Origin: Deinococcus aquatilis DSM 23025
Lineage (GTDB): Bacteria; Deinococcota; Deinococci; Deinococcales; Deinococcaceae
Assembly: GCF_000378445.1 (NCBI RefSeq)
Contig: NZ_KB899779.1
Coordinates: forward strand, 1 to 6,977
DNA: 6,977 nucleotides
Direction: 5' to 3'
Each line of letters opens with the position of its first letter. Position 1 is the first letter of the stretch. This document shows positions 1 to 6,209 of the stretch, piece by piece. A model generated the notes under the pieces. It saw nothing but the letters and a program-made list of their open reading frames with translations, was not told the origin of the DNA and did no database searches. Both the position numbers and the translations under genes were made by a program.

Positions 1-123
1 GGCCTCCGGAACCTCGTGCGGACATTCGCCCGCATCCATGAGCGTGGGGAGGCGGAAGCCCTTCAACTCATTGGGCTTTTGAAACCCAGCCAGACGCTCA
101 ATTCACAAAGTGTCGGGTATTGA
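1..123 (+). CDS. C-terminal end of an unidentified protein (partial)
   Basis: Frame 1 is open from the window edge to a TGA at 121-123, giving 40 residues that begin GLRNLVRTFARIHERGE and end NSQSVGY. The first part looks helical and amphipathic, with alternating Leu/Ala/Ile and charged residues. This resembles the last repeat of TPR-like or large ATPase-type regulators (a 'LARIHERRGEPEAALRLLG' style tail), but it is too short to assign. The start lies outside the window. It could also be a chance open end, because only one frame edge is visible. No hairpin terminator was recognised after the stop. Confidence 0.4.
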   Translation, partial: GLRNLVRTFARIHERGEAEALQLIGLLKPSQTLNSQSVGY

Positions 124-170
124 GCCCAGGGCCACCACACTCCAGGCCCGGTGACAATCTCATGTGAGGG

Positions 171-371
171 TCATCGCCTGCAGAGCCTGTAGCTCGGTGA
201 ACCAAGCATGAGAATCACCACCTGAGCAATTTGAGAGGCATCCAGTGGCTGTCGTGAAAACCAGCGCCGATATAAGAGCGCACCCAGAAACCCGGCAATC
301 AGTAGATCGACATCGATGTCATCTGACAACGCTGCCCGAGTCCTTGCTGCGGTCAAGATCGTCCGAAGACC
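171..371 (-). pseudogene. TetR-family regulator, C-terminal relic
   Basis: On the minus strand the frame ending at 171 reads LRTILTAARTRAALSDDID, then VDLLIAGFLGALLYRRWF, then SRQPLDASQIAQVVILML. This matches the usual layout of a TetR-family C-terminal ligand/dimer domain: a D-x-DVDLL helix, a G-x-LLYRR-F segment, and a 'QPLD' turn before the last helix. There is no DNA-binding HTH half and no credible start. The similarity fades at about 371, where an IS982-type reading frame begins in another phase, so this is the 3' remnant of a gene cut by an insertion and deletion. A TTG at 354-356 could be misread as a start. The family call is from pattern memory only. Confidence 0.55.
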
Positions 372-549
372 GGCGGCTGAAATAGAAGACCTTATGCAGC
401 TTCTGGAGAAGCGCCACTGCGAGGAGTTCTGCGTCCGAGATTTTCTCGTGCGAATGAAGCAGTTTCGGTGGAAGGTGAGGCAGGGTCCAGTGACTGAGCG
501 TGGTGAAAGCCACAGGGAGCGGCAGTAAAGTGAGATCGGGACGGCCCAT
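370..549 (-). pseudogene. IS982-family transposase, N-terminal fragment
   Basis: An ATG at 549-547 (minus strand), preceded by a GAGGG Shine-Dalgarno at 558-562 with 8-nt spacing, opens a frame of 60 recognisable residues. They include LPPKLLHSHEKISDAELLAV and ALLQKLHKVFYFSRR. The 'KISDAELL' block followed by 'LLQ.LH..PYFSRW' is the typical N-terminus of IS982-type transposases, which are usually near 290 aa with a DDE core further on. After residue 60 (position 370) the frame continues into unrelated residues and stops, so the catalytic part is missing. The promoter region of this fragment is split by the IS110 element: its upstream sequence resumes at 1874. Confidence 0.65.
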
Positions 550-643
550 CGTACCGTCCCTCTCGCATTGTCTGCCGCTCAGGTCAACCTCTTATGTAGT
601 ACGTCTGGGTCCATTCCTGATCAGAATGGAGATTGCCAGGCCA

Positions 644-713
644 GTCCGAGCCGCCAAGTCCGCGTCAACCCTAGGTTCAACAAAACCGTCGAATAGACAG
701 GACCAGCTCGGGC
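644..713 (+). other. Bridge RNA target-binding loop
   Basis: The lower stem pairs 644-651 with 706-713 (7 Watson-Crick pairs plus one G-U) and GTCC 658-661 with GGAC 700-703. An upper hairpin, GGTT 674-677 with AACC 684-687 (loop CAACAA), separates the two guide strands. The left-target guide is 664-670 on the 5' side and the right-target guide is 691-696 on the 3' side. They specify GTCAAC-CT-ATTC, which is exactly what flanks the element on its two sides. Confidence 0.82.
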
Positions 714-783
714 GCTCTTCTCGAAGACTGAACGCTATCAAAGGCCACCAAGCCTGCACCATAAGAGCCAGTGCCGAGAGAGC
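714..783 (+). other. Bridge RNA donor-binding loop
   Basis: The lower stem pairs 714-723 with 775-783 (nine pairs, one G-U, C720 bulged), continued by ACTG 727-730 with CAGT 769-772. An upper hairpin pairs AGGC 742-745 with GCCT 752-755. The left-donor guide is ACGCTATC at 732-739 and the right-donor guide is CATAAGAG at 760-767, on opposite sides of the internal loop. Together they encode the circular-junction donor ACGCTAT-CT-CTTATG. A competing 6-bp pairing of 714-719 with 763-768 is also possible and would mask the right-donor guide. Confidence 0.8.
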
Positions 784-815
784 CCGACCTGCCCCCTTTT
801 CTCCAGAAGGTTTTT

Positions 816-1818
816 ATGTTTGCCCTCGGCCTGGACATCGGAAAAGACTCTCTGTACGCACATTTACAGCTCAACGAGGATCTAGAACAGTCACTCCATG
901 ACCTTCCGAACACGCCCACCGGATTCCAGCGTCTCCTGCATTGGGTAGGGCAACACGATGTGTCGCCGTCAGAGCTGCACGTGGTGATGGAAGCCACCGG
1001 CGTGTACTGGGAGCAGTGCGCGAACTTCCTGTTCGGTGCTGGCTGCACCGTCAGCGTGGTGAACCCCACCAGCATCAAATACTTCGCCCGCGCCAAACTC
1101 AAACGGGGCAAGACAGACCGGATGGACGCAGCGGTCATTGCCCTGTATGTCGCCATGATGCGGCCGAGCACCTTGGTCACCGCCCAGTCCAGCGCTGCAA
1201 GAACTCAAGCAACTCGTTCGTGAACGCACGGCGTTGCAGGGAGCGCTGACACAGGATCAGAATCACCTGCACGCCTCAGAACGCCGGCAGCATGAAAGCC
1301 AGACGGTTGTGGCATTGCTCAAGACTCGCCTTGCCCTGCTGAAGCAACAGATCTTGGAGCTCGAAACGGCCATCCGTAGCCTCATACACGCGAATGACGC
1401 GTTGCGCGAGCCATTTGATTTATTGACCAGCATTCCTGGGTTCGGCTTGATCACTGCGGCGTCCGTGTTGGCAGAAACAAATGGGTTTGCCGTGCTGGAG
1501 ACCGGCAAGCAAAGAGCAGCTCACGCTGGCATTGCTCCAGCGCCATTTCAGTCGGGCACGAGTGTCCATGGCCGAGGGCGCATTTCAAAGACAGGGAATG
1601 CTCACCTGAGGCGTTCCGCGTACCTTGCGGCCTTGAGTGTCACGCGAAACAAAGGGCATCTGGGTGACTTCTATCGTCGTCTGCGAGCCAATGGAAAGCC
1701 GCCCAAGGTGGCGTTGATTGCGCTCGGACATAAATTGTTGCGGACAGGTTTGGCCGTCGTGAGATCAGGGCAGCCATTCAGCGAAACGTACGTGAAACCA
1801 GCTTCACACCAGGTGTGA
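816..1818 (+). pseudogene. IS110-family DEDD/Ser recombinase, frameshifted
   Basis: This is the transposase of the IS110 element, which recombines DNA under bridge-RNA guidance. The start is ATG 816, with AGAAGG at 805-810 and 5-nt spacing; an in-frame GTG at 771 lies inside the RNA and is unlikely. The RuvC-like DEDD residues are visible as D7 (GLDIGKDSL), E59 (VVMEATG), and D101 and D104 (KTDRMDA). The C-terminal Transposase_20 domain contains IPGFGLITAASVLAE, AHAGIAP, and the serine-bearing SGTSVHGRGRISKTGN. A single extra T at 1173-1174 shifts the frame and gives an early TGA at 1221-1223. Removing it restores RPSTWSPPSPALQELKQLV and a 333-aa protein, close to the family length of about 330. 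The C-terminal half is otherwise open to TGA 1816-1818. A sequencing error cannot be excluded. Confidence 0.88.
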
Positions 1819-1844
1819 AGTGGTTCGGCGAACGGGCGACCACT
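1802..1844 (+). repeat. Two overlapping inverted repeats at the recombinase stop / right end
   Basis: The first is a 19-bp palindrome around A1811, with arms CTTCACACC (1802-1810) and GGTGTGAAG (1812-1820), and it contains the recombinase TGA (1816-1818). As RNA it could form a 7-bp stem with a CCAGG loop. The second repeat starts at its edge: AGTGGT (1819-1824) with ACCACT (1839-1844), 14-nt loop. The two share bases 1819-1820, so as RNA stems they compete. They lie just inside the right end. They could stop the element's transcript or be a recombinase-binding dyad; no U-tract follows. Confidence 0.6.
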
Positions 1845-1864
1845 GTAGACAACCTCCAAAAACT

Positions 1865-1877
1865 ACGCTATCTATTC
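1865..1877 (+). other. IS110 right end: left-donor, CT core and right target
   Basis: ACGCTAT (1865-1871) is the left-donor half-site read by guide 732-739. CT (1872-1873) is the recombination core. ATTC (1874-1877) is the right half of the original target, read with the core by guide 691-696. The matching left junction is 583-596: GTCAAC, then CT (589-590), then CTTATG. Confidence 0.82.
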
Positions 1878-2038
1878 CCGGTCAATAACTGTGGTTGGGC
1901 GTTGCAGCAAGTTTAACCCCGCTCCTTGGGATAGAGTCTGAAGCAAGCAACAAACCGCAGGCTGATGGGGTCATCCAGGCAGATTCCATGCTGGTTCTAT
2001 TGATTCACGCCCTCGAATTCATCTTTGGGAGGAACACC

Positions 2039-3622
2039 GTGCACAAGACCCTACTCGCCTTAAGCTTTGCGCTATTCGCTGGTTCCGCTCTTGCAGAAGG
2101 AACACTTGTGTTCGGGTTGGGCGGCGATCCAGTCAGCCTCGACTCGGGAACGATTAGCGACGGCAACTCGGCGCTGGCCCAAATCTTGACGTACGACTCT
2201 CTGGTGAAATTTAAAAAGGGAACCAGTGATGTGGCGCCCGGTCTGGCGCTCCGCTGGACATCAAATGCCAATGCAACCCAGTGGACTTTTATTCTTCGTC
2301 AGGGCGTCAAGTTTCAGGACGGAACGCCCTTCAACGCAGACGCAGTAGTGTTCAACGTCAACCGGTGGTGGGACCCCAATGCCCGCGCCGGAGCCAAGGA
2401 ACAGACCAAAACGTTTACGTCCTGGCAATTCATTTTTGGAGCCTTCAAGGGAGACAAGGACAGCCTTCTGAAAGAGGTTCGCAAAGACGGTCCGTACAAG
2501 GTGACCTTCGTGCTCAACCGTCCGTTCAATCCTCTGCCGGAAGCCCTTGCCACGCCCTTTTTCGGTATCGCATCGCCGACAGCCGTGACGAAAGGAGGCG
2601 CAAAATACGGTACCCCGGCCTCCTTGCCAGTCGGAACCGGCCCATTCCGGATGCGTTCCTGGACCACAGGTGATCGCATCGTCTACAGCACCAACACCGA
2701 CCATTGGGGAAAGAAAGCGTCCTACGATCAACTGATTTTGCGGTTCATCAAGGACCCCAGTGCCCGGTTCAATGAGCTGCGTGCTGGAGGCATCGATTTC
2801 ACGAGTGATCTCAACCCTGACCAGTTGGGGGCCGTGCAGGGCAACAAAGACCTAACGGCGGTGATCGTGCCTTCATTCAATGTGGGCATGATCAGCATGA
2901 ATATCACCAACAAATACCTCGCCAATCCTAAGGTGCGGCAGGCCATCAGCATGGCCATCAACAAAAGGGAAATTGTTCAGGCCTTCTGGGGCAGCCTTGG
3001 CGTGACAGACGCCAGCTTTTTGCCCCCTGCGCTGAAATGGGCCAACAGCCGAACCGTGCCTGCCGATTACAAGTTTGATCCGGCGGCGGCCAAGAAACTG
3101 CTGGCCGAGGCAGGCTATCCAAACGGCTTCAGCCTCGATTTCTGGTACATGCCTGTGAGCCGCCCCTACTTCCCTACACCCAAACCTATTGCGGAAGCAG
3201 TGGCCGCCGATCTAGGGGCCATTGGGATCAAGATGAACATCAAAACCGAGGACTGGGCCAAGTATCTTGAAGACCGCAACAAAGCCCCGGGATTTGACAT
3301 GTACATGATCGGCTGGACCGGTCCGTACGCTAGCCCCTACAACTTTTATGGCTCCTATTACGGGGAGAGCGCGTCGCTGGACAGCGGTTACAACAACAAA
3401 CGGCTGGATGACCTCATGGCCGCCGCCGCCGCCGCGAAGACCCGTGCAGACAGTGCTAAGGCCTATGCGGAGATCCATCAGATCACCTACGGCGCCAACG
3501 TCCGGTTGCCCATCGTGCATTCCCAGCCTCTGGGAGCAGCCAGAAACTACGTGAAAGGCTGGGTCCCGGGTCCATCCTTGCTTACGCCCTTTGAGGAGAT
3601 CACCATCAAGGACAAGAAATGA
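2039..3622 (+). CDS. ABC transporter substrate-binding protein, family 5 (peptide/opine type)
   Basis: The start is GTG 2039, with GGGAGG at 2027-2032 and 6-nt spacing. An in-frame extension to 1895 has no such site and would put a signal peptide 49 residues in. The 527-aa protein begins with a clear type I signal peptide (HKTLLALSFALFAGSALA, likely cut after A19), and there is no lipobox cysteine. The SBP_bac_5 signature is at residues 91-110 (KFQDGTPFNADAVVFNVNRW). PVGTGPF and the C-terminal PGFDMYMIGWTGPYASPYNF block are also typical of DppA/OppA-like proteins. It would bind a peptide-like or amide ligand outside the membrane and hand it to a permease. No permease or ATPase gene lies in this window, so it must share one encoded elsewhere, or the operon has lost them. 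The stop overlaps the next start. Confidence 0.9.
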   Translation: MHKTLLALSFALFAGSALAEGTLVFGLGGDPVSLDSGTISDGNSALAQILTYDSLVKFKKGTSDVAPGLALRWTSNANATQWTFILRQGVKFQDGTPFNADAVVFNVNRWWDPNARAGAKEQTKTFTSWQFIFGAFKGDKDSLLKEVRKDGPYKVTFVLNRPFNPLPEALATPFFGIASPTAVTKGGAKYGTPASLPVGTGPFRMRSWTTGDRIVYSTNTDHWGKKASYDQLILRFIKDPSARFNELRAGGIDFTSDLNPDQLGAVQGNKDLTAVIVPSFNVGMISMNITNKYLANPKVRQAISMAINKREIVQAFWGSLGVTDASFLPPALKWANSRTVPADYKFDPAAAKKLLAEAGYPNGFSLDFWYMPVSRPYFPTPKPIAEAVAADLGAIGIKMNIKTEDWAKYLEDRNKAPGFDMYMIGWTGPYASPYNFYGSYYGESASLDSGYNNKRLDDLMAAAAAAKTRADSAKAYAEIHQITYGANVRLPIVHSQPLGAARNYVKGWVPGPSLLTPFEEITIKDKK

Positions 3623-4863
3623 CCTCCTCAGCCCAAGGAGAGCACAGCAACGCCCGTGGGTCGGGGATGGCAGAGGTGGCCGCCATTGAAGAGCAGGTGA
3701 TCGCTTGGCGCCGTCATCTCCACCAGCACCCCGAGCTGTCATTCCAGGAACACCGTACCGCCGAGTATGTGGAAACACAGCTCCGCAGCATGCCCGGCCT
3801 CGATATCCGACGTCCCACGCCAACGAGTGTGCTGGCTGTTCTGCGCGGCGGTGCAGGCCCAGGCAATACGGTGTTGCTGCGTGCAGACATGGACGCCCTG
3901 CCGATTGAGGAAGAAACGGACCTTCCCTACACCTCACAGAATGCCGGGGTGATGCACGCCTGCGGCCACGACGGGCACACGGCGATGCTGCTGGGCGCGG
4001 CCAAACTATTAAGTGAGCGCCAGGCGGCACTGCGCGGGGAGATCCGTTTTATCTTCCAGCACGCCGAGGAACTGTTTCCCGGAGGCGCACAGGAATTGGT
4101 CGATGCCGGCGTCATGGAAAGAGTCCAGTACGCCGTGGGAACGCACCTGTTCTCCTCCATCCCGGTGGGAATGGTGGCTCTTAAAGACGGTCCGCTGCTG
4201 GCCGCTCCCGACGCCTTTGAGATCGCCATTGTTGGTCGGGGCGGTCACGGGGCTCAACCCAACACCGCAGTGGATCCGATTGTGATCGCCGCCCAGGTGG
4301 TGCTGGCCTTTCAGACCATTGTGGCGCGGCAGATCGATCCCCTCCAGCCCGCCGTTCTCAGCGTCACCACCATCCACGCCGGTACTGCGCACAACATTAT
4401 TCCCGAAACCGTCACGCTGACAGGCACGGTTCGGACGTTTGACACAGAGTTGCGAATCACCATTCCGGCCCTCATGGAACGCCTGCTCAAAGGGATCACC
4501 GAGGCTTACGGGGCGTCTTACCGCTTCGAATACAACCAGGGATACCGGGCACTGCACAACGACCCGCAGGTCACGGAGGTGCTGCGTGAAGTGGTCCGCG
4601 AGACCGTAGGCGCAGGCGTCCTCTTTGAGCCGCCTGCCAACATGGGTGGAGAGGATTTCAGCGCCTACCTGACTAAGGCTCCGGGGACCTTTGTCATCAT
4701 TGGCGCCGGCAATGTCGATGCGGGCATCACCGCGCCGCACCACCATCCGAAATTTGCCATTGACGAACGTGCGCTGGGCACTGGAGTGGCCATCCTGGTC
4801 GGAGCCGCCGAACGGCTGAGCGTATTCGCAGGGTCTCCAAACAGTTCGGGCCATGCACATTGA
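3619..4863 (+). CDS. M20D-family metallo-amidohydrolase (N-acyl amino acid / hippurate hydrolase-like)
   Basis: This 414-aa cytoplasmic hydrolase probably cleaves an N-acyl amino acid or dipeptide-like amide. Peptidase M20 motifs in order: RADMDALPIEEETDLPYTS (89-107), HACGHDGHTA (113-122; C115 and H117 as metal ligands), HAEE (148-151; E150 as general base, E151 as ligand), GTHLFS (H176), dimerisation-lid GRGGHGAQPNTAVDP (H210), NMGGEDFSAY (341-350), and HHHPKFAIDE (H375/H376). All the residues expected for an active dinuclear enzyme are present. ATG 3619 overlaps the substrate-binding-protein stop as ATGA, with AAGGA 3608-3612 upstream, so translation is probably coupled. ATG 3667 is an alternative that would remove a low-complexity 16-residue leader. 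The exact substrate cannot be read from the sequence. Confidence 0.92.
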   Translation: MTSSAQGEHSNARGSGMAEVAAIEEQVIAWRRHLHQHPELSFQEHRTAEYVETQLRSMPGLDIRRPTPTSVLAVLRGGAGPGNTVLLRADMDALPIEEETDLPYTSQNAGVMHACGHDGHTAMLLGAAKLLSERQAALRGEIRFIFQHAEELFPGGAQELVDAGVMERVQYAVGTHLFSSIPVGMVALKDGPLLAAPDAFEIAIVGRGGHGAQPNTAVDPIVIAAQVVLAFQTIVARQIDPLQPAVLSVTTIHAGTAHNIIPETVTLTGTVRTFDTELRITIPALMERLLKGITEAYGASYRFEYNQGYRALHNDPQVTEVLREVVRETVGAGVLFEPPANMGGEDFSAYLTKAPGTFVIIGAGNVDAGITAPHHHPKFAIDERALGTGVAILVGAAERLSVFAGSPNSSGHAH

Positions 4864-5335
4864 AGCCCGGCTCCGCGACCTCGGCTTCAGTCTGCCGCCC
4901 CCGCCTCAGCTGCCAGCAGGCACACGTCTGCCATTCACCGCCGTCCGCCTGATCGGGGATCGGGCGCTGATCTCCGGTCATGGGCCACAAGCACCAGATG
5001 GCACGCTCGCTCCACCGGGCGGCAAGGTGGGCACTGAGGTCACCGCAGAGCAGGCCCATACAGCGGCCCGTCTGGTCGCGCTCTCGGTCCTTGGCAGTCT
5101 GCAACGCGCCCTGACCGATCTTGACCGCATCACGGCCTGGGTCCGGGTTCACGGCATGGTCAATGCCGCGCCGGGCTTTACAGCGCTGCCAGACGTCATT
5201 AACGGCTTTTCAGATCTCATTCTGGAGGTGTTCGGTCCCCAGATCGGCCAACATGCCCGGTCGGCGGTCGGCATGGCCGAGCTCCCCTGGAATATCCCGG
5301 TCGAGGTTGAGGCAGAAGTAATGTTCCGGCCCTGA
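4853..5335 (+). CDS. RidA/YjgF-family enamine/imine deaminase-like protein
   Basis: This 160-aa protein belongs to the longer RidA subfamily found beside amidohydrolases and transport genes. Recognisable segments are ALISGHGPQAPDG (38-50), GGKVGTEVTAEQAHTAARL (56-74), LTDLDRITAWVRVHGMVNAA (87-106), and HARSAVGMAELPWNIPVEVE (134-153). R136 corresponds in position to the carboxylate-binding arginine of classical RidA, which hydrolyses reactive 2-aminoacrylate-type enamines. The ATG lies 11 bp inside the amidohydrolase gene and has no strong Shine-Dalgarno, pointing to translational coupling within one operon. The likely role is to remove an enamine or imine formed during breakdown of the amidohydrolase product; this is inferred from context. 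The stop lies in the left arm of the 5329-5361 hairpin. Confidence 0.9.
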   Translation: MHIEARLRDLGFSLPPPPQLPAGTRLPFTAVRLIGDRALISGHGPQAPDGTLAPPGGKVGTEVTAEQAHTAARLVALSVLGSLQRALTDLDRITAWVRVHGMVNAAPGFTALPDVINGFSDLILEVFGPQIGQHARSAVGMAELPWNIPVEVEAEVMFRP

Positions 5336-5361
5336 TGAAGCGGATGCCGCTCTTTCAGGGC
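5329..5361. terminator. Bidirectional hairpin between convergent genes
   Basis: GCCCTGA (5329-5335) pairs with TCAGGGC (5355-5361). Inside, AGCGG (5339-5343) pairs with CCGCT (5347-5351) around an ATG loop. The outer left arm contains the RidA stop TGA, and the outer right arm contains the stop of the minus-strand hydrolase. No T-run follows on either strand, so it is not a canonical intrinsic terminator. Its position makes a shared terminator the simplest reading. Confidence 0.65.
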
Positions 5362-6209
5362 ACGAGCGACTCCCTGAAAAACCGAACGAGGTCGCGCCGA
5401 GCCGCTTCCCGGGCTTGTGGATGAGGGGCCGACAACCCCTCGCCTCCCTTCCCCTGGTACAAGAAGGGGTCAACATAACGGTAGGGCGCTTCCAGCATAT
5501 TGAACCCGTGCTCGGCGTCAGGGTAGACCTGAACGGTGACGAGCGCGCGGTCGACCACGTCCAATGAGGCGGCCAGTCGCGGTGCTGTGTCTGCGTCTGC
5601 ATCGTAACGGTCCCGACCTCCGGTAAAAATCTTGACCGGGGTTCCCGTCAGATTCCCAAATTCGTAGCCCGGTACCCTGTTGTAGATCCAGCAGGCTGGA
5701 TAGAAGGCGGCGTGCGCTGCGAAGCCCTCGCCTGCGGGCAGGTATTGGGCGTTGTACCGCTGGGTCGCGCTCAGCATCGTGACGACACCTCCCCAGGAAA
5801 AGCCCATGATACCGAGACGTCCGGCATCTACCTGTGGCAGGTCTGCCAGGAAGCGGTAGGCGCCGTAAGCATCGGGCAGGTTGTCCCAGGCGGCTTGAGG
5901 TCGTCCTTCCGATCCACCTGCGAGACCACGCGCCCCCCACATGTCAATTTCAAGTGTCACAAAGCCCGCCAGGTTCAGGTCAAGGGCATGCAGTACACCC
6001 CGCGAGTCTATGCCGGCCGAGCCGTGCAGAATCACGACGGCAGGCAGCGGTCCAGACACGCCCTGTGGCACCTGGAGTTTGCCAGAAATCTGCAGTCCAT
6101 CAACAGAGGCAGCAGGGTACGACACGAAAGTGCTGTACAGGGTTGGGTAGTCGGGGAGCGAGGTGTCGAGGAGGTTCAAGCTTAGCTTGGGGCTATCAAC
6201 GTCACTCAT
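5355..6209 (-). CDS. Dienelactone hydrolase family alpha/beta hydrolase
   Basis: This is a 284-aa serine hydrolase. The start is ATG 6209-6207, with AGGAG at 6217-6221 (minus strand) and 7-nt spacing. There is no signal peptide, so it is cytoplasmic. Alpha/beta-hydrolase landmarks: the strand and oxyanion region PAVVILHGSAGID (56-68), the nucleophile elbow GFSWGG with S138, an acid in FTGGRDRYDADAD (D200, or D203), and the catalytic H234 in DAEHGF. The WGARGLAGGSEGRP loop near 91-104 and the AAFYPACW segment near 167-174 fit the DLH (PF01738) group. That group uses Ser or Cys as nucleophile; here it is Ser. The substrate is unknown; an ester or lactone is likely. It converges on the RidA gene with a 20-bp gap, so it is a separate transcription unit. 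No confident promoter was seen upstream. Confidence 0.88.
   Translation of the reverse strand: MSDVDSPKLSLNLLDTSLPDYPTLYSTFVSYPAASVDGLQISGKLQVPQGVSGPLPAVVILHGSAGIDSRGVLHALDLNLAGFVTLEIDMWGARGLAGGSEGRPQAAWDNLPDAYGAYRFLADLPQVDAGRLGIMGFSWGGVVTMLSATQRYNAQYLPAGEGFAAHAAFYPACWIYNRVPGYEFGNLTGTPVKIFTGGRDRYDADADTAPRLAASLDVVDRALVTVQVYPDAEHGFNMLEAPYRYVDPFLYQGKGGEGLSAPHPQAREAARRDLVRFFRESLVP

Larger units (their letters stand above)
600..786 (+). ncRNA. IS110 bridge RNA (target- and donor-guiding)
   Basis: The 5' non-coding region of the IS110 element folds into the three parts known for IS621 bridge RNA. (1) A 5' stem-loop: 610-616 pairs with 624-630 (7 bp, 7-nt loop). (2) A target-binding loop, 644-713. 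(3) A donor-binding loop, 714-783. Guides seen in the sequence: GTCAACC (664-670) equals the left flank 583-589. GAATAG (691-696) is complementary to the right flank 1872-1877. ACGCTATC (732-739) equals the right end of the element, 1865-1872. CATAAGAG (760-767) is complementary to the left end, 589-596. Each identical or complementary orientation is the one expected from the IS621 mechanism, in which the RNA joins donor and target for the DEDD/Ser recombinase. Exact 5' and 3' ends are estimates; 3' processing from the transposase leader is possible. Confidence 0.87.
589..1873 (+). mobile_element. IS110-group insertion sequence with bridge RNA, complete ends
   Basis: The ends are set by the element's own RNA guides. 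The right-donor guide (760-767) is the reverse complement of 589-596 (CTCTTATG). The left-donor guide (732-739) is identical to 1865-1872 (ACGCTATC). Both ends therefore carry a CT core, at 589-590 and 1872-1873. Counting one core copy the element is 1283 bp, a normal size for the IS621-like IS110 group, with no terminal inverted repeats, as expected. The layout is left end, about 190 nt of structured RNA, RBS, DEDD recombinase (816-1818), and a short right end with two inverted repeats. It sits upstream of the IS982 fragment. Removing it restores a target reading GTCAAC-CT-ATTC. Confidence 0.88.

Noticed and set aside
591..610. Possible IS982 terminal inverted repeat (reverse complement begins ACCCAGACG).
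   Set aside because: The donor and target guides place the IS110 left end at 589-590, so these bases are inside IS110.
611..780. A minus-strand open frame (LSALALMVQAWWPLIAF and FVEPRVDADLAARTGLAISI) that looked like another TetR fragment.
   Set aside because: The same bases form the bridge RNA on the plus strand, with four guides matching both element ends and both flanks. The protein similarity was loose and would place a host gene inside the element.
677..1180. Long minus-strand frame (167 codons).
   Set aside because: It is antisense to the bridge RNA and recombinase, which carry clear structure and motifs on the plus strand.
1895..2038. N-terminal extension of the substrate-binding protein by 48 residues.
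   Set aside because: It has no ribosome-binding site and would bury the signal peptide. GTG 2039 has a strong GGGAGG site at 6-nt spacing.
3212..4030. A 272-codon minus-strand frame, and another at 4009-4860.
   Set aside because: They are shadows of the binding-protein and M20 genes; no family motifs, low-complexity Arg/Pro/Gly/Ala composition typical of antisense frames in GC-rich DNA.
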